Assembly (NCBI GenBank): GCA_949290575.1
Contig: CASESJ010000002.1
Span: forward strand, 62,001 to 126,000
From: an uncultured Clostridia bacterium
GTDB lineage: Bacteria; Bacillota; Clostridia; Christensenellales; Borkfalkiaceae
Length of the DNA stretch: 64,000 nt
Reading direction: 5' to 3'
Below, one piece after another: positions 1-10,165 of this stretch; the first letter of the stretch is position 1, and the number at the start of each line of letters is the position of its first letter. A model generated the notes under the pieces. The model was not told the DNA's origin, made no database searches, and was given only the letters and a program-made list of their open reading frames with translations. The position numbers were made by a program, and so were the translations under genes.

Positions 1-3000
1 CCTCAAGGTAAAGACGACTTCAGACAGTCTTTACAGTCTGATTTCAGACCTCGTGGATACGGCGGTGAACAGCGGCATACTCGGCGGAACGAAGGCGGCA
101 ACGCTTTCGGCGAGTGCGGCAGAGAGCGGCAAGGCTGTTGCAACCGACCTCATTTTCAGTCTCGTCAACTTTGATTTCGGTTCGGCATTCCTCTGCACGG
201 AAGTCAACGGCGTAAAGAGCGTCACTATTGACGTGGACGACATACTTTCGCAACTCAACGTTGCCGCGCCCTCGATAGGCTGCATAACGGCGAGCATAAG
301 CGCAGCCGATATCAGCGCGAGCGCGACAAACAGCGGCAGGGAATGGCTTTCGGTCAGCTGCGGCACAAAGCAGAAAGATTATTCATCCTTCAGACCTGAT
401 GAATACATAGATTTTTCGTCGGTAACGGCATTGCCGATAGTCGATATACTCAATCTCTTCAACAGCGAAAACCTCGCGCTTTCGCTCGGCTTCGAAAACG
501 GCGGATTAAAGCTCGACGCGCAAGCCTGCATAAACGTCACGGGACTTGTTGCGTCCGTCAGCGCGGATATAGAATATGCCTACGGCGACAAACTCATTTC
601 GGCAACCATAGCGGCATATTACGACGGCGAAGGCGGGGTGTACCTGCACGTAACAAAACTTCAGGGCAGGGACTACAGCCTGAGCGTTTTCTGCAACACG
701 GACGAAATATCCGTGGCGGTTACAAACCTTCTCGCCGCACTTCAGACGGAAGCAGCCGAAGGCGGCATAATAAATCTGCCCGACATTGATACGAGCGCGC
801 TCATTACAAACGCGCTTACGGCGGACTATGCAGCCATCTTCTCGGGCATATATGCAAACAAGGGCGGCATAGGCGTGAATATCGACGGCGACAAGCTGCT
901 TACAGAACTCGGTCTCGATCTGGGCATAGCCCTCGGACAGATAGAACTTCGCTATGTAACGGGCGGCAGTCTTACAGTCAGCGCACCCGTCACGGGTCTC
1001 GATCTGGCGGTAGCTTCAAGCAAGAGCGCGCCTTCCAACCCCTCGTACGACTGCTTTGACATAACGCAGCTCATAGATACGGTTACGGGCATAATAGAGG
1101 GCAAGACCTTTACGGTCGAGGCGTCGTTCGACGCGGACAAATCCACCGTCAGCGAGCTTGAAAGCCTTGCAGGACTCAGTGCGGATATCAAGGCATATGT
1201 GCAGATAGGTTCTGCGCCCAAGGCTCAGGCAGACCTTGCGCTCAGCTATACTTCGGAGGGCAAGAGCGTAAGCGCGGAAATTTGCGCGTACTATGAACTC
1301 AGCTCTCTCGACGGCTACAGCTATAACAACGTATACCTCTCTGTAAACAGCATAAACGGCAAGAGTACGGATATCGCGGTAATGTGCGAAGTTTCCGAAC
1401 TTGCAGAGGCTGTCGGACAGCTCATGCATGCGATAAACGTGCAGTCGGCAACTCTGGCATTGCCCGAAATTTCTGTCGACGGCGCGCAGATAGTCGGCGC
1501 GCTCCTTGCGGCAGATTTCGGCTCGCTTGTAAAGGAACTCAGCGCGAACTCGCAGGGAATTAATCTTACAATCGGACTTGACGAACTTCTCGGCGCGCTC
1601 GGCACAGACCTCGGTCTGCAGCTCGGCGATATGACGTTCGGATACTCCTCGGCAAACGTTGCGCAGGCTGCGCTTCCCGCACTTGGCGTCAATGTAAAGG
1701 TGAGCTGCTTTGCCGACGAACACATATTTGTCCTGCCCGAAAAGGACTACCTCGACCTTGCCGACCTCGTGAACACGGTCAATGCGGTCTGGGCGGAGAT
1801 AGACAAGGTAATCTCTTCGCAGTCGCTTTCGTTTGATATCGCCGAGCAGACCCCCGCATACATAACGGTGGACGGCATAACGGCGTCGGTAAGCGGCAGG
1901 GGAGAGGTCAGCTGGCGCGCAGGCGCAACGAGCGTCGCGCTCGACCTCATTGTGGCTATCGCCGAAACGGGCAGAGACGTGCTTGAACTCAAACTCGTCT
2001 ACAGCGAGGACGCCCCCGCAGATGAGCCCATAGCAACTATTGCTTTAAATAAAGTCGCGCTCGAAATTTACCGCTCCGACCTCGACGGCGTGACGGATAA
2101 AATTTCCTCGATAATTACCGCCATTTCGCCCCTTTTGGGCACGACGGGCGAGGCAAGCGCAACCCTCTCTGCGACCATGCCTGAGAATACGACTTATGCC
2201 ACTACGGACGAGGTTATATATGCCGTTCTCGCTCTCCTTTCGGACGGCGGCTGGGTTGACGTTCTCAACGATTTCACGCTCTCCGCGGACGGACATTCCG
2301 TCGCGCTCTCGTATCTGTCGGACGGCGCGGCAGGCATAAGCATCTCCGAGGAGGACGGACTTGTCCTTTCGTGGAATGCGGCAAAGGAGGGGGACGGCGC
2401 AAGCTTTGAAACGGGCGCGCGCCTTAAGATAAGCTCCTCTTCGGGCACGCTTGCGGAAGAAATTTCCAAGGCGGTGCACACCGACGCATATAAACTTACA
2501 ACTTCAGACTGGCAGAGCGGAACTTCCTTCATAAGGCTGGTATATGACTATCTCTTCGAGGCACTCCGTTCGGTTTCGTTCGATAATATCCTCGGCTCAA
2601 ACGTATATAACATAAGTTTTGTCCTCGACGGAGCAAATACAGATATCGCCGAACTTTCGGGCATTTATGTTGATGCGCAGGCGTATGTCAAGAACTCAAA
2701 CGGCGGCATTGTTATGCAGAGCGATTTCGACTTCGACATAAACGGCGTAGTCGTCAACGCGCAGCTCATAATGGAAAATACCGCAGGCGAGACGCGCTTC
2801 TACATAACGCTCACGCAGGTGGGCGACGTCGTGCTCAACGGACTTAAGGTCTATGTCTCTCAGTCGACGCTCTACGACACCGTCGAAGCTCTCGTCTCCG
2901 TCGTGTGCGATACCGACATACTCACTAAAGTTCTTGCAATGCTCTCGCCCGCAACTACGGTTCAGCAGGTGAGTGCTGTCGCACTCGAAGAGAGCGCAAA

Positions 3001-6000
3001 GACATCTGTCACGGACATAATTTACAATCTTCTCTCCGCCGACCTTTCCAAGGCGTTCGTTGCGGTCACGGACGGCGGCATAACCAATGCAAGCATAGAT
3101 ATCGATACCCTGCTCGGCGCGCTCGGCACAGACCTCGGATATTCGCTCGGCTCAATAGATTGTCAGATAAATCACAAGACGCACGCGATGACGACTTCCG
3201 CCAACGTTCAGGGCATGGCGGCAAACTGGCTCAGTCTCACTTCGAGAAGACTTTCAGAGAGTGAGATTGCTTCGCTCGATTACGCTCTCGCCTCAGTCGA
3301 CAAGACCGACTATATCGACCTCGCGTTCCTGCCCTCGCTCGTGGGCGACCTTAAGAGCAGCGTCACGGACGACAGCGGCGCAATGTATGAGCATATGACT
3401 TTCAAGGGCTCGATAGACGTAAACGTGGTGAGCATGCTCAACATTACTATAAGCGACCTCACCATGACGGTCAACGCGGGTGCGGATAACTTCTATCTCG
3501 CTCTCGAGGGCTATCTTTCGGGCTCGATGGTATCTTCCAGAAGAATAGGTCTTACCTATCAGAACGGCTATCTGACGCTCTATCGCGACGTCAACGGCGG
3601 CGAATACCGCGTGATGACGTTCGAGTACTTCCTCGACAATATGTTTGCCTCGGGCGATACCAGCACTCTCAACTGGCTGCTCGGCGCAAACAGCACAATC
3701 TGGGGACTTGTCGGCTCGTTCGTGCCTGAGGTCAGCTCGGGACTTACAACGCCGGGCGACGTCTATCTCTATGAACACGAAGAACAGAGTGCAGCCTCCG
3801 AAGTCTCACTTTCCGACTATATCATAGCGGCTCACGCAATGATAGGCGGAAGCGAGGAACTTCTCTTCCAGTCGTCGGAGGGCGGAGTGAACGCGCTGAT
3901 AAACGAGCTCGGACTTTCGGGCGACAACTACTACGCGTTCGATATCAACGCCTCCGTGCTGACGGACGGAGTGCTCACCAAGCTGAGCGCGGCAATCACC
4001 CGCGCAGCCGACGGAAGCGGCATAACGGGCTTAAAGGCAAACGGCGCGATAAGCAGTTATGTCAGCTTCAAACTCAATTTGAGCTATACCGAAAACGACC
4101 CCGCGCCCTGCTCAAGCCACTTCAGCGCGGTGAGCGAAGGCTTTGCATCGTTTGCGCAGAACGGTGAAATAACTGACGGCGCAAGCGGCATATTCGGCTG
4201 CTACAACTCGGCAGACAATTCGGTTAAGTTCTCGTATCTTCTCACGCCATACACGCTTACAATCGTCGATACCGACGGCAGCAGGACGGAAATGACCGTG
4301 CGCGAGGGCTTCACAGTTCATCTCTACGATAACTACTTCCCCGCATACACCGACGAGAGCAAGCAGTTCAGAAAGCTCTACTCTCTGACGGAAAACGGCG
4401 AGCCTGTGACCTCGTTTGTGATGAATGGCGACACTACCGTATATGTAGTAAAGCGCAGAGCGGTGGAAATCAGCGTTTCGAACAGCGGCAGCGCACCCGA
4501 CTTTGTGTATTCTTCGTTTGTCGGCGACACACTGCCCGCACACTTCGACGGCTTTGCAACGCTTGAAGACTTCAGGTTCGCCGACGGCACGCTCAGCGCA
4601 GGCACTGTGGTGAGCGAAAATACGCCTTCTGCGATTTACGGCAACTACGAGCTTGCCTCCTGCACTATAGATTACATAAATTACGAGTTCAATGCCGACG
4701 ACGGCGCATATCACGTTACGGGACTTGCGGCAGGATACATTCAGTATTATGTAAATGCAAACCGCACGATAGTCATAGCCGACAGCATAAACGGCGTGAA
4801 CGTTACGGCAATAGACAAGGGCGCATTCGCCAATACCAACACAGACAGCAACGGCAATATCGACGCGACCAAGTCAATCAAAGACGTAGTCGTGCCCGCT
4901 ACCGTTACCGAAGTCGGCGAGAGCGCGTTTGCCAACAACGTCGGAATGCAGTCGATAATCTTCCTCGCCGACAGCGTTCACCTCAGCGGCTCGGGCAACG
5001 ACGACGGCAGCACATATCCCTTCTACGGCTGTTCGACCTATGCCACCGACGCGGAAGTCAACGGCAAGAAGGGCAACGAAATCACCTCGCTCAGCATCTA
5101 CTACAACAACATAACGGCAAATGACGGCAACTGGAATATCTTCCGCTATGTCTACAACGGCTGGTGGTATCGCTTCTATGTGGGCGACAACGGCGGCTCT
5201 TTGAACGGCGCAGGCAGCTGGATTTATGCCGACGTGACGGTTGAAAACGACACCGAATTCAATATAGAGGACGAGGCAAAAGCGTTTGTCGCCGACGGAC
5301 TGAATAAGAGCGTCGATTTATCCTATGTGCAGTCCTCTCTTCAGACTATTGCAGACAGATACACCGCCTCGCAGTACGGCGAGATAGGAAAATACATAGT
5401 TTCCGTCAATGCGCAGAAGGGTGCAGACGGCAAAACATACGTAACTGTTTCGCTCAACTCGTCTTCCGACGTCTGGTACGCGCTCAGCGTAAACAGAGGC
5501 GCGGCAGGCAATGTGACGCTCTCGGGCGACGTAAGGCAATTTGATGGCGCGACCTATGCGAGGGGAGAGGTGACTTTCACCGCAGAAAGCGTAATGACGG
5601 GCTATAAGTTCGTAAGCTTCAGCGACGGAAAGAGCGAAATAACTTCCAACCCTGCAACCTTTGCAATAAACGGTGTGACTGAGGTGGTTGCTAACTTCTA
5701 TGCCAACATAAGCAATGTAAACGTTGTCAGCGCATTAGACTTTAACTACGCGGGCACGCAGTACGGCGCGAGCGCAGAGGGCGTCAGCGTCTCGGTTGCG
5801 CTCAACGAAAACGGCGAACTCCTTCCCGTTGCGCCCACAGTTGCGGGATATGAATTCCTCGGCTGGGCGAGTGTTGCGGACGGACAGATGAGCTTTACGA
5901 CCATGTCGGATACGAATGTAACATACTATGCAATCTGGGGCGGCGCAAAGGAGGGCATAACCTACACCTTGCAGACTTCGGGTACGGCGGTAAATACCCC

Positions 6001-6427
6001 CGCAGTTTCGGCGGGCAGCTTTGAAAACTGGTATTCCTCTGCAGATTATGCAACAGTTATCTCTTCCGCTCTGTCGGCAGACAACACCGTCTTCCACGCA
6101 AGAAGGCAGTACAGCTTAAGTTACGGTATAAGCGGCGCAGGTACGCAGTATCAGAATACGGCTACGATGAGCAAGAGCGCGTATGCTCTGTCCAAGAAGA
6201 TAACCTGCACCGTGCTCGAAGGAAAGAGCGTTACCTTCGAAAGGACGAACAACTATCACGATATAATCATTTATATCGACGGTGCGGAATATACTACGCT
6301 CAAGCTGATATCGTTCAATGTCATTTTCACTAATATTCATTACACATTCAAGGATGATTACTTTGTAAACGGCGACACATTCACCATAGTTCCCGCCGAC
6401 AATATGGAGTACATCTTCAACTACTGA
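1..6427 (+). CDS. Giant repeat-rich surface protein, 5'-truncated by the window edge
   Basis: The frame is open from base 2, so the true start lies outside the window; about 2,140 residues are visible. An Ala/Ser/Leu/Val/Asp-rich module recurs about five times (near 23-290, 700-1000, 1390-1690, 2080-2330 and 2865-3170), with recognisable cores such as LLGALGTDLG and LTADYAAIF. The C-terminal third differs: a leucine-rich BspA-like patch near 4770-4980 (motif VVVPATVTEVGESAFANN) and Listeria-Bacteroides (InlB B-type) repeats near 4310-4490 and 5800-6120 (GYEFLGWASV, YYAIWGG). No LPXTG motif or final hydrophobic anchor is visible at the C-terminus. These C-terminal families are typical of secreted adhesin-like proteins of gut bacteria; the N-terminal module is not one I recognise. 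An adhesive or structural surface role is inference. Confidence 0.75.
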   Translation, partial: LKVKTTSDSLYSLISDLVDTAVNSGILGGTKAATLSASAAESGKAVATDLIFSLVNFDFGSAFLCTEVNGVKSVTIDVDDILSQLNVAAPSIGCITASISAADISASATNSGREWLSVSCGTKQKDYSSFRPDEYIDFSSVTALPIVDILNLFNSENLALSLGFENGGLKLDAQACINVTGLVASVSADIEYAYGDKLISATIAAYYDGEGGVYLHVTKLQGRDYSLSVFCNTDEISVAVTNLLAALQTEAAEGGIINLPDIDTSALITNALTADYAAIFSGIYANKGGIGVNIDGDKLLTELGLDLGIALGQIELRYVTGGSLTVSAPVTGLDLAVASSKSAPSNPSYDCFDITQLIDTVTGIIEGKTFTVEASFDADKSTVSELESLAGLSADIKAYVQIGSAPKAQADLALSYTSEGKSVSAEICAYYELSSLDGYSYNNVYLSVNSINGKSTDIAVMCEVSELAEAVGQLMHAINVQSATLALPEISVDGAQIVGALLAADFGSLVKELSANSQGINLTIGLDELLGALGTDLGLQLGDMTFGYSSANVAQAALPALGVNVKVSCFADEHIFVLPEKDYLDLADLVNTVNAVWAEIDKVISSQSLSFDIAEQTPAYITVDGITASVSGRGEVSWRAGATSVALDLIVAIAETGRDVLELKLVYSEDAPADEPIATIALNKVALEIYRSDLDGVTDKISSIITAISPLLGTTGEASATLSATMPENTTYATTDEVIYAVLALLSDGGWVDVLNDFTLSADGHSVALSYLSDGAAGISISEEDGLVLSWNAAKEGDGASFETGARLKISSSSGTLAEEISKAVHTDAYKLTTSDWQSGTSFIRLVYDYLFEALRSVSFDNILGSNVYNISFVLDGANTDIAELSGIYVDAQAYVKNSNGGIVMQSDFDFDINGVVVNAQLIMENTAGETRFYITLTQVGDVVLNGLKVYVSQSTLYDTVEALVSVVCDTDILTKVLAMLSPATTVQQVSAVALEESAKTSVTDIIYNLLSADLSKAFVAVTDGGITNASIDIDTLLGALGTDLGYSLGSIDCQINHKTHAMTTSANVQGMAANWLSLTSRRLSESEIASLDYALASVDKTDYIDLAFLPSLVGDLKSSVTDDSGAMYEHMTFKGSIDVNVVSMLNITISDLTMTVNAGADNFYLALEGYLSGSMVSSRRIGLTYQNGYLTLYRDVNGGEYRVMTFEYFLDNMFASGDTSTLNWLLGANSTIWGLVGSFVPEVSSGLTTPGDVYLYEHEEQSAASEVSLSDYIIAAHAMIGGSEELLFQSSEGGVNALINELGLSGDNYYAFDINASVLTDGVLTKLSAAITRAADGSGITGLKANGAISSYVSFKLNLSYTENDPAPCSSHFSAVSEGFASFAQNGEITDGASGIFGCYNSADNSVKFSYLLTPYTLTIVDTDGSRTEMTVREGFTVHLYDNYFPAYTDESKQFRKLYSLTENGEPVTSFVMNGDTTVYVVKRRAVEISVSNSGSAPDFVYSSFVGDTLPAHFDGFATLEDFRFADGTLSAGTVVSENTPSAIYGNYELASCTIDYINYEFNADDGAYHVTGLAAGYIQYYVNANRTIVIADSINGVNVTAIDKGAFANTNTDSNGNIDATKSIKDVVVPATVTEVGESAFANNVGMQSIIFLADSVHLSGSGNDDGSTYPFYGCSTYATDAEVNGKKGNEITSLSIYYNNITANDGNWNIFRYVYNGWWYRFYVGDNGGSLNGAGSWIYADVTVENDTEFNIEDEAKAFVADGLNKSVDLSYVQSSLQTIADRYTASQYGEIGKYIVSVNAQKGADGKTYVTVSLNSSSDVWYALSVNRGAAGNVTLSGDVRQFDGATYARGEVTFTAESVMTGYKFVSFSDGKSEITSNPATFAINGVTEVVANFYANISNVNVVSALDFNYAGTQYGASAEGVSVSVALNENGELLPVAPTVAGYEFLGWASVADGQMSFTTMSDTNVTYYAIWGGAKEGITYTLQTSGTAVNTPAVSAGSFENWYSSADYATVISSALSADNTVFHARRQYSLSYGISGAGTQYQNTATMSKSAYALSKKITCTVLEGKSVTFERTNNYHDIIIYIDGAEYTTLKLISFNVIFTNIHYTFKDDYFVNGDTFTIVPADNMEYIFNY

Positions 6428-6437
6428 TAAAGCGCAG

Positions 6438-6480
6438 AAAAGCGCGCCGACGTGCAAGCACGTCGGCGCGCTTTCATTTT
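6438..6480 (+). terminator. Rho-independent terminator after the surface protein
   Basis: A 17-18 bp perfect stem (arms 6438-6455 and 6458-6474) with a 2-nt loop is followed by a T-rich tail. It starts just after the TGA stop of the surface protein and ends its transcript. Confidence 0.9.
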
Positions 6481-6597
6481 TATAAAATGCTCCGTATTTT
6501 GCGCATTTAAAACAAAATACGGTTGCGGAAAAGGGACGGCTCTGTTCATTTGCCGCAATTTTGTCAAAAATGAGCTGCAGCCCTCATAAATTAGAGT

Positions 6598-6843
6598 ATG
6601 GAATTTTTAAATGAGATTTTAAAGGAAGCGGGGGCGGATACGCTCGCCGCGTTTACGGTTGTGCCGTCGTTCGGCGCATATTTCAAGAGCGTAAAGGGCG
6701 TCGGCGAGTACACCGCGCAGAGGATGGTCATAATAGTCGGCAAAAAGACGGTCACCCTCTCGGGCGAAAATCTTAATATAAGTCAGTTCGGCGGAGGCGA
6801 TCTGTTTGTCCGCGGCGACGTGAGAGGGGTGGAGATATCTTGA
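6598..6843 (+). CDS. yqfC: Sporulation protein YqfC (YabP/YqfC family)
   Basis: This 81-residue soluble protein contains the beta-rich YabP/YqfC-type segment (VGEYTAQRMVIIVGKKTV...SGENLNI...GGGDLFVRG). In Bacillus and Clostridia yqfC precedes yqfD and phoH and belongs to the mother-cell sporulation regulon; the same order is found here. Its TGA overlaps the TTG start of yqfD, so the two are translationally coupled. There is no clear Shine-Dalgarno sequence: a -10-like CATAAATT (6585-6592) ends only 5 nt before the ATG, so the message may be leaderless. That octamer also resembles a sigma-E -10 element, which would suit a sporulation gene, but I see no convincing sigma-E -35. Confidence 0.85.
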   Translation: MEFLNEILKEAGADTLAAFTVVPSFGAYFKSVKGVGEYTAQRMVIIVGKKTVTLSGENLNISQFGGGDLFVRGDVRGVEIS

Positions 6844-7742
6844 AGGGCTTTAACGACCTCACGGGGGTGCGCGTGTGCGCGACGACGGAAAATGTAATAA
6901 AAAAGCTGTCAAAAAACAATATTTACGCCTTTAACATAACAAAAAAGGGCGCGTATACCCACTTTTTCGTCGCACATAATTACGTTGAAAAAGTTTTTGC
7001 AATTTTTTCACACCCGTGTTATAATATAACCGTAATTAAATTAAGTCCCGCGCGCGCATTGGCTGCAAGGCTTTCAAGCCGCATCGGAGTGCTGTGCGGC
7101 TGCGCTCTGTTTGTTGCCGCCGTAATCTTATCTCAGTACAGCGTGCTCAAAATAGAGGTGACGGGAAGCGGTAGCTATCTCGCTCCGCAGGTGGAGGCGG
7201 TTCTCAGCTCCTGCGGCATAAAAGCGGGCTCGTTCTTCCCCTCCGACGATTTTTCTGAGGCGCGGGCAGGCGTCATGTCCTTGCCGTCCGTCACATTCTG
7301 CTCTTTTGAAAGGCGCGGGTTCGTGCTCGTCGCAGACGTCGAGTGCAATCCCGAAGACGATAACAAGGCAGACTATTCCCCGCTCGTGTCCGACTGCGTC
7401 GGCACGATCGAAAAAATAACAGCCGTCTGCGGCACGCCGCTCGTCTCTGCGGGCGACGAGGTCTCACGCGGCGACGAACTTATAGGCGCGTACTATACCG
7501 CCGAGGACGGCGAAAAGATATCCTGCCTCTGCGTGGGATATGCCAGAATTGAGGTGACGGCAAGCGTAAGCTGCCACGCGGAGGAGCGCGGAGACAAAGC
7601 CATGCAGAGCGCGCTTGCGGCGGCAAAGCTGTACGCCGAGGAAATCGAGGTCGTATCCTGCGACATAAAGGATACGTCCGACGGCGTCATATATATCGTG
7701 AATTTCACTTATTTACATACGGTCAGCGTAAATATGCAATAA
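6840..7742 (+). CDS. yqfD: Sporulation membrane protein YqfD
   Basis: The protein has 300 residues, starts with TTG and overlaps yqfC by 4 nt. After a soluble N-terminal domain of about 80 residues there is one transmembrane helix (about residues 82-101), then an extracytoplasmic part that begins VLKIEVTGSGSYLAPQVEAVLSSCG, as in FtsQ/POTRA-like segments of the YqfD family, here with several cysteines. B. subtilis YqfD is roughly 100 residues longer, so this is a short version. It is a mother-cell sporulation protein in characterised relatives. Placement directly after yqfC and before phoH supports the name more strongly than the sequence alone. Confidence 0.82.
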   Translation: MKGFNDLTGVRVCATTENVIKKLSKNNIYAFNITKKGAYTHFFVAHNYVEKVFAIFSHPCYNITVIKLSPARALAARLSSRIGVLCGCALFVAAVILSQYSVLKIEVTGSGSYLAPQVEAVLSSCGIKAGSFFPSDDFSEARAGVMSLPSVTFCSFERRGFVLVADVECNPEDDNKADYSPLVSDCVGTIEKITAVCGTPLVSAGDEVSRGDELIGAYYTAEDGEKISCLCVGYARIEVTASVSCHAEERGDKAMQSALAAAKLYAEEIEVVSCDIKDTSDGVIYIVNFTYLHTVSVNMQ

Positions 7743-7758
7743 TAATTGCGGAGAACTG

Positions 7759-8742
7759 ATGGATATATTCAAAAGAGTAAGTTTAAACAGTCTGTCAAAG
7801 CTATCGAAGGTGCTGGGTACATTCGATGAAAATCTGAATACGCTTATGCACGAAGTCGGCGTGACTTTGCGCGTGGACGGAACGGACGTAATAATTTACG
7901 GCTCTGAGGAGAGCGCGAGAATTGCTGAGGACGTGCTTGAAAATCTGGCGGTGCTCGCCGACGGAGACGAAAAGATAGACAAGGGCAGAGTTGTTTACTG
8001 CATAGAGCTTGCCAAGGAGGGCAAGGCGTCGGACATAACCAAGCTTTCGTCGGGCACGCTGACAATAACCTCGCGCGGAAAGCCTATAAAGTGCAAGACG
8101 ATAGGACAGCGCATCTATACCGACGCGATAAAGAGCAATACCGTTGTATTCGGCGTCGGACCTGCGGGCACGGGCAAGACCTATCTTGCCGTCTGCCTTG
8201 CGGTGCAGGCTATGAAGCAGAAGCAGGTGGACAAAATCATCTTAACCCGCCCCGCCGTCGAAGCGGGCGAAAAACTCGGCTTTCTTCCCGGCGATTTGCA
8301 GACAAAGGTCGACCCGTATCTCAGACCGCTGTATGACGCCCTTCAGGAAATGCTGGGGCTCGAAACCTACACGAAACTTATGGAGCGCGGCTCTATTGAG
8401 ATAGCTCCGCTGGCATATATGCGCGGACGAACGCTGTCGAATGCGTTCATAATACTCGACGAAGCGCAGAACACCACGCGCGAGCAGATGAAGATGTTTT
8501 TAACCCGCCTCGGGGACGGAAGCAAGATGGTCATAACGGGCGACATGACCCAGACCGACCTGCCCGAAGGCAAAAAGAGCGGACTTGTACAGGCTACAAG
8601 AATACTGCAGGGCATTAAGGGAGTGGAGGTGGTTTACCTCACTGCCAAGGACGTCGTGCGCAACCCGCTGGTAATGAATATAGTCCGCGCTTACGACAAC
8701 GCGGATGCGGACGGAAAAAAGGATGAAAACAAGACTGAGTAA
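7759..8742 (+). CDS. phoH: PhoH family ATPase
   Basis: The 327-residue protein has an N-terminal KH-like region and then a RecA-like ATPase domain: Walker A GPAGTGKT at about 134-141, TRPAVEAGEKLGFLPGDL at about 163-180, and Walker B IILDEAQNTT at about 233-242. This is the bacterial PhoH/PhoL family, a cytoplasmic ATPase linked to RNA metabolism and usually encoded next to ybeY. The SD-like GGAG lies just upstream of the ATG and yqfD ends 16 nt away, so it belongs to the yqfC-yqfD transcription unit. Its 3' end runs into the start of the HD-domain gene. Confidence 0.93.
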   Translation: MDIFKRVSLNSLSKLSKVLGTFDENLNTLMHEVGVTLRVDGTDVIIYGSEESARIAEDVLENLAVLADGDEKIDKGRVVYCIELAKEGKASDITKLSSGTLTITSRGKPIKCKTIGQRIYTDAIKSNTVVFGVGPAGTGKTYLAVCLAVQAMKQKQVDKIILTRPAVEAGEKLGFLPGDLQTKVDPYLRPLYDALQEMLGLETYTKLMERGSIEIAPLAYMRGRTLSNAFIILDEAQNTTREQMKMFLTRLGDGSKMVITGDMTQTDLPEGKKSGLVQATRILQGIKGVEVVYLTAKDVVRNPLVMNIVRAYDNADADGKKDENKTE

Positions 8743-10162
8743 AAAATTGATATGCTTAAGCGCGCTCATGTTCGTGCTCAATGTAGTGCTCCTGTTCGCG
8801 CTGATTTTCTTAATGCTCGAAATCAAGGAAGGGCTCAACGTCATTCACTATATACAGGGCAACGCGAAGAGCATACTGTTCGTTGCGGCGACGGTAATCA
8901 TTTTAACCATGCTTACCTACGCATATTTTTACTTCGAGTGCACCGAAATTTTAAATGAGCTTTCGCGCATAATCGAATGTTTCATACTGCTCGATATAGC
9001 CCTGCTTGTGTCCTACGTTCTCGGACAAGTGCTTGACGTCAATTCCCGCCCGTTCGCCTTTCTCGCGCTGATGGCGGCAACGCTTTTAGGCAGAAGAGAG
9101 GCTGTGTTTCTGAACATAATCTACGCGCTTATTCTCTTCGTCATAGACATAAACTTCACTGCGGGCGAAATGTGGCAGAGCTGTGCATGCCTTCTGATAT
9201 CCTTCTGCGCAGGTATGACTGTGGTCTTCGTCACCCCCGCGATAAAGTCGAGAATACAGGCGGTTTTAATTGTATTTCTTCTGCTCGTCCCCGTCGAACT
9301 TATAATCGGCGTAATGGAAGTATGGTTTGTCTCCGACCCCGGCAGCAACGTCATACTTTTAGCGTACGGCGCGCTCGGCTGCTTCTTCAGCGTGCTTTTA
9401 TACCTTGTCATGCTGCCCGTTTTCGAAGTGCTCTTTTCAGAACTTACGGTGTTCAGGCTGCGCGAACTGACGAGCGACGATGCAAAGCTCATAAAGAAGC
9501 TCAAGACCGAAGCTCCCGGCACATACAATCACTCGGTAGTGGTTGCTCAGCTTGCCGAAGTGTGCGCAACCGCCATAGGCGAAAACGGCGAACTTGCCCG
9601 CGCCGCGGCGTTCTACCACGATATGGGCAAGCTCAAAAATCCCGAAATGTTCACCGAAAACCAGTCGGACTACAACATGCATAACGAGCTCTCGCCCGAA
9701 CTTTCGGCGGATATAATCCGTTCTCACGCGCGCGACGGCGCAACGCTCATACGCAAGAACCGTCTGCCCGAATTTTTCGCAGACTGCGCCGTTCAGCATC
9801 ACGGCACTATGCCCATAAAGTATTTCTATGCCAAGGCTCTCAAGATGAGCGACGGCGAAATCAACATAGCAAACTATTCCTATCCCGGTCCCACGCCGAG
9901 GAGCAAGATAGCGGCAATTTTAATGATTGCCGACGCGTCGGAAGCAGCTTCGCGTTCGCTCAAGGACAGATCCCCGCAGGCGGTGGAAGAGCTGGTGACC
10001 GCGCTCGTGGAAGAGCGTCTCGATATGGACCAGTTCGACGACTGCGACATAACCATGCGCGAACTGACGATAATCACGCACACGATAGCGGCATCGCTCT
10101 CGGGCGTATATCACAAGAGAATTTCTTACCCCAAGCTCAAAATTTCCCAGAAAAGAGTGTAA
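8723..10162 (+). CDS. pgpH: Membrane HD-domain phosphohydrolase (PgpH/YqfF family), short form
   Basis: The N-terminal half holds about seven hydrophobic helices. The C-terminal half is an HD hydrolase domain with EAPGTYNHSVVVA, YHDMGKLKNPEMF and QHHGTMP motifs carrying the metal-binding His and Asp residues. Family members (B. subtilis YqfF, Listeria PgpH) hydrolyse cyclic-di-AMP to pApA. This protein is about 479 residues against roughly 700 in those relatives and lacks the large extracytoplasmic 7TMR-HDED domain that normally follows the first helix. I chose the ATG at 8723 (MKTRLSKKL, basic, directly before the first helix); an in-frame ATG at 8705 is possible. It overlaps phoH and lies 3 nt before ybeY. 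Confidence 0.88.
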   Translation: MKTRLSKKLICLSALMFVLNVVLLFALIFLMLEIKEGLNVIHYIQGNAKSILFVAATVIILTMLTYAYFYFECTEILNELSRIIECFILLDIALLVSYVLGQVLDVNSRPFAFLALMAATLLGRREAVFLNIIYALILFVIDINFTAGEMWQSCACLLISFCAGMTVVFVTPAIKSRIQAVLIVFLLLVPVELIIGVMEVWFVSDPGSNVILLAYGALGCFFSVLLYLVMLPVFEVLFSELTVFRLRELTSDDAKLIKKLKTEAPGTYNHSVVVAQLAEVCATAIGENGELARAAAFYHDMGKLKNPEMFTENQSDYNMHNELSPELSADIIRSHARDGATLIRKNRLPEFFADCAVQHHGTMPIKYFYAKALKMSDGEINIANYSYPGPTPRSKIAAILMIADASEAASRSLKDRSPQAVEELVTALVEERLDMDQFDDCDITMRELTIITHTIAASLSGVYHKRISYPKLKISQKRV

Positions 10163-10165
10163 AAT

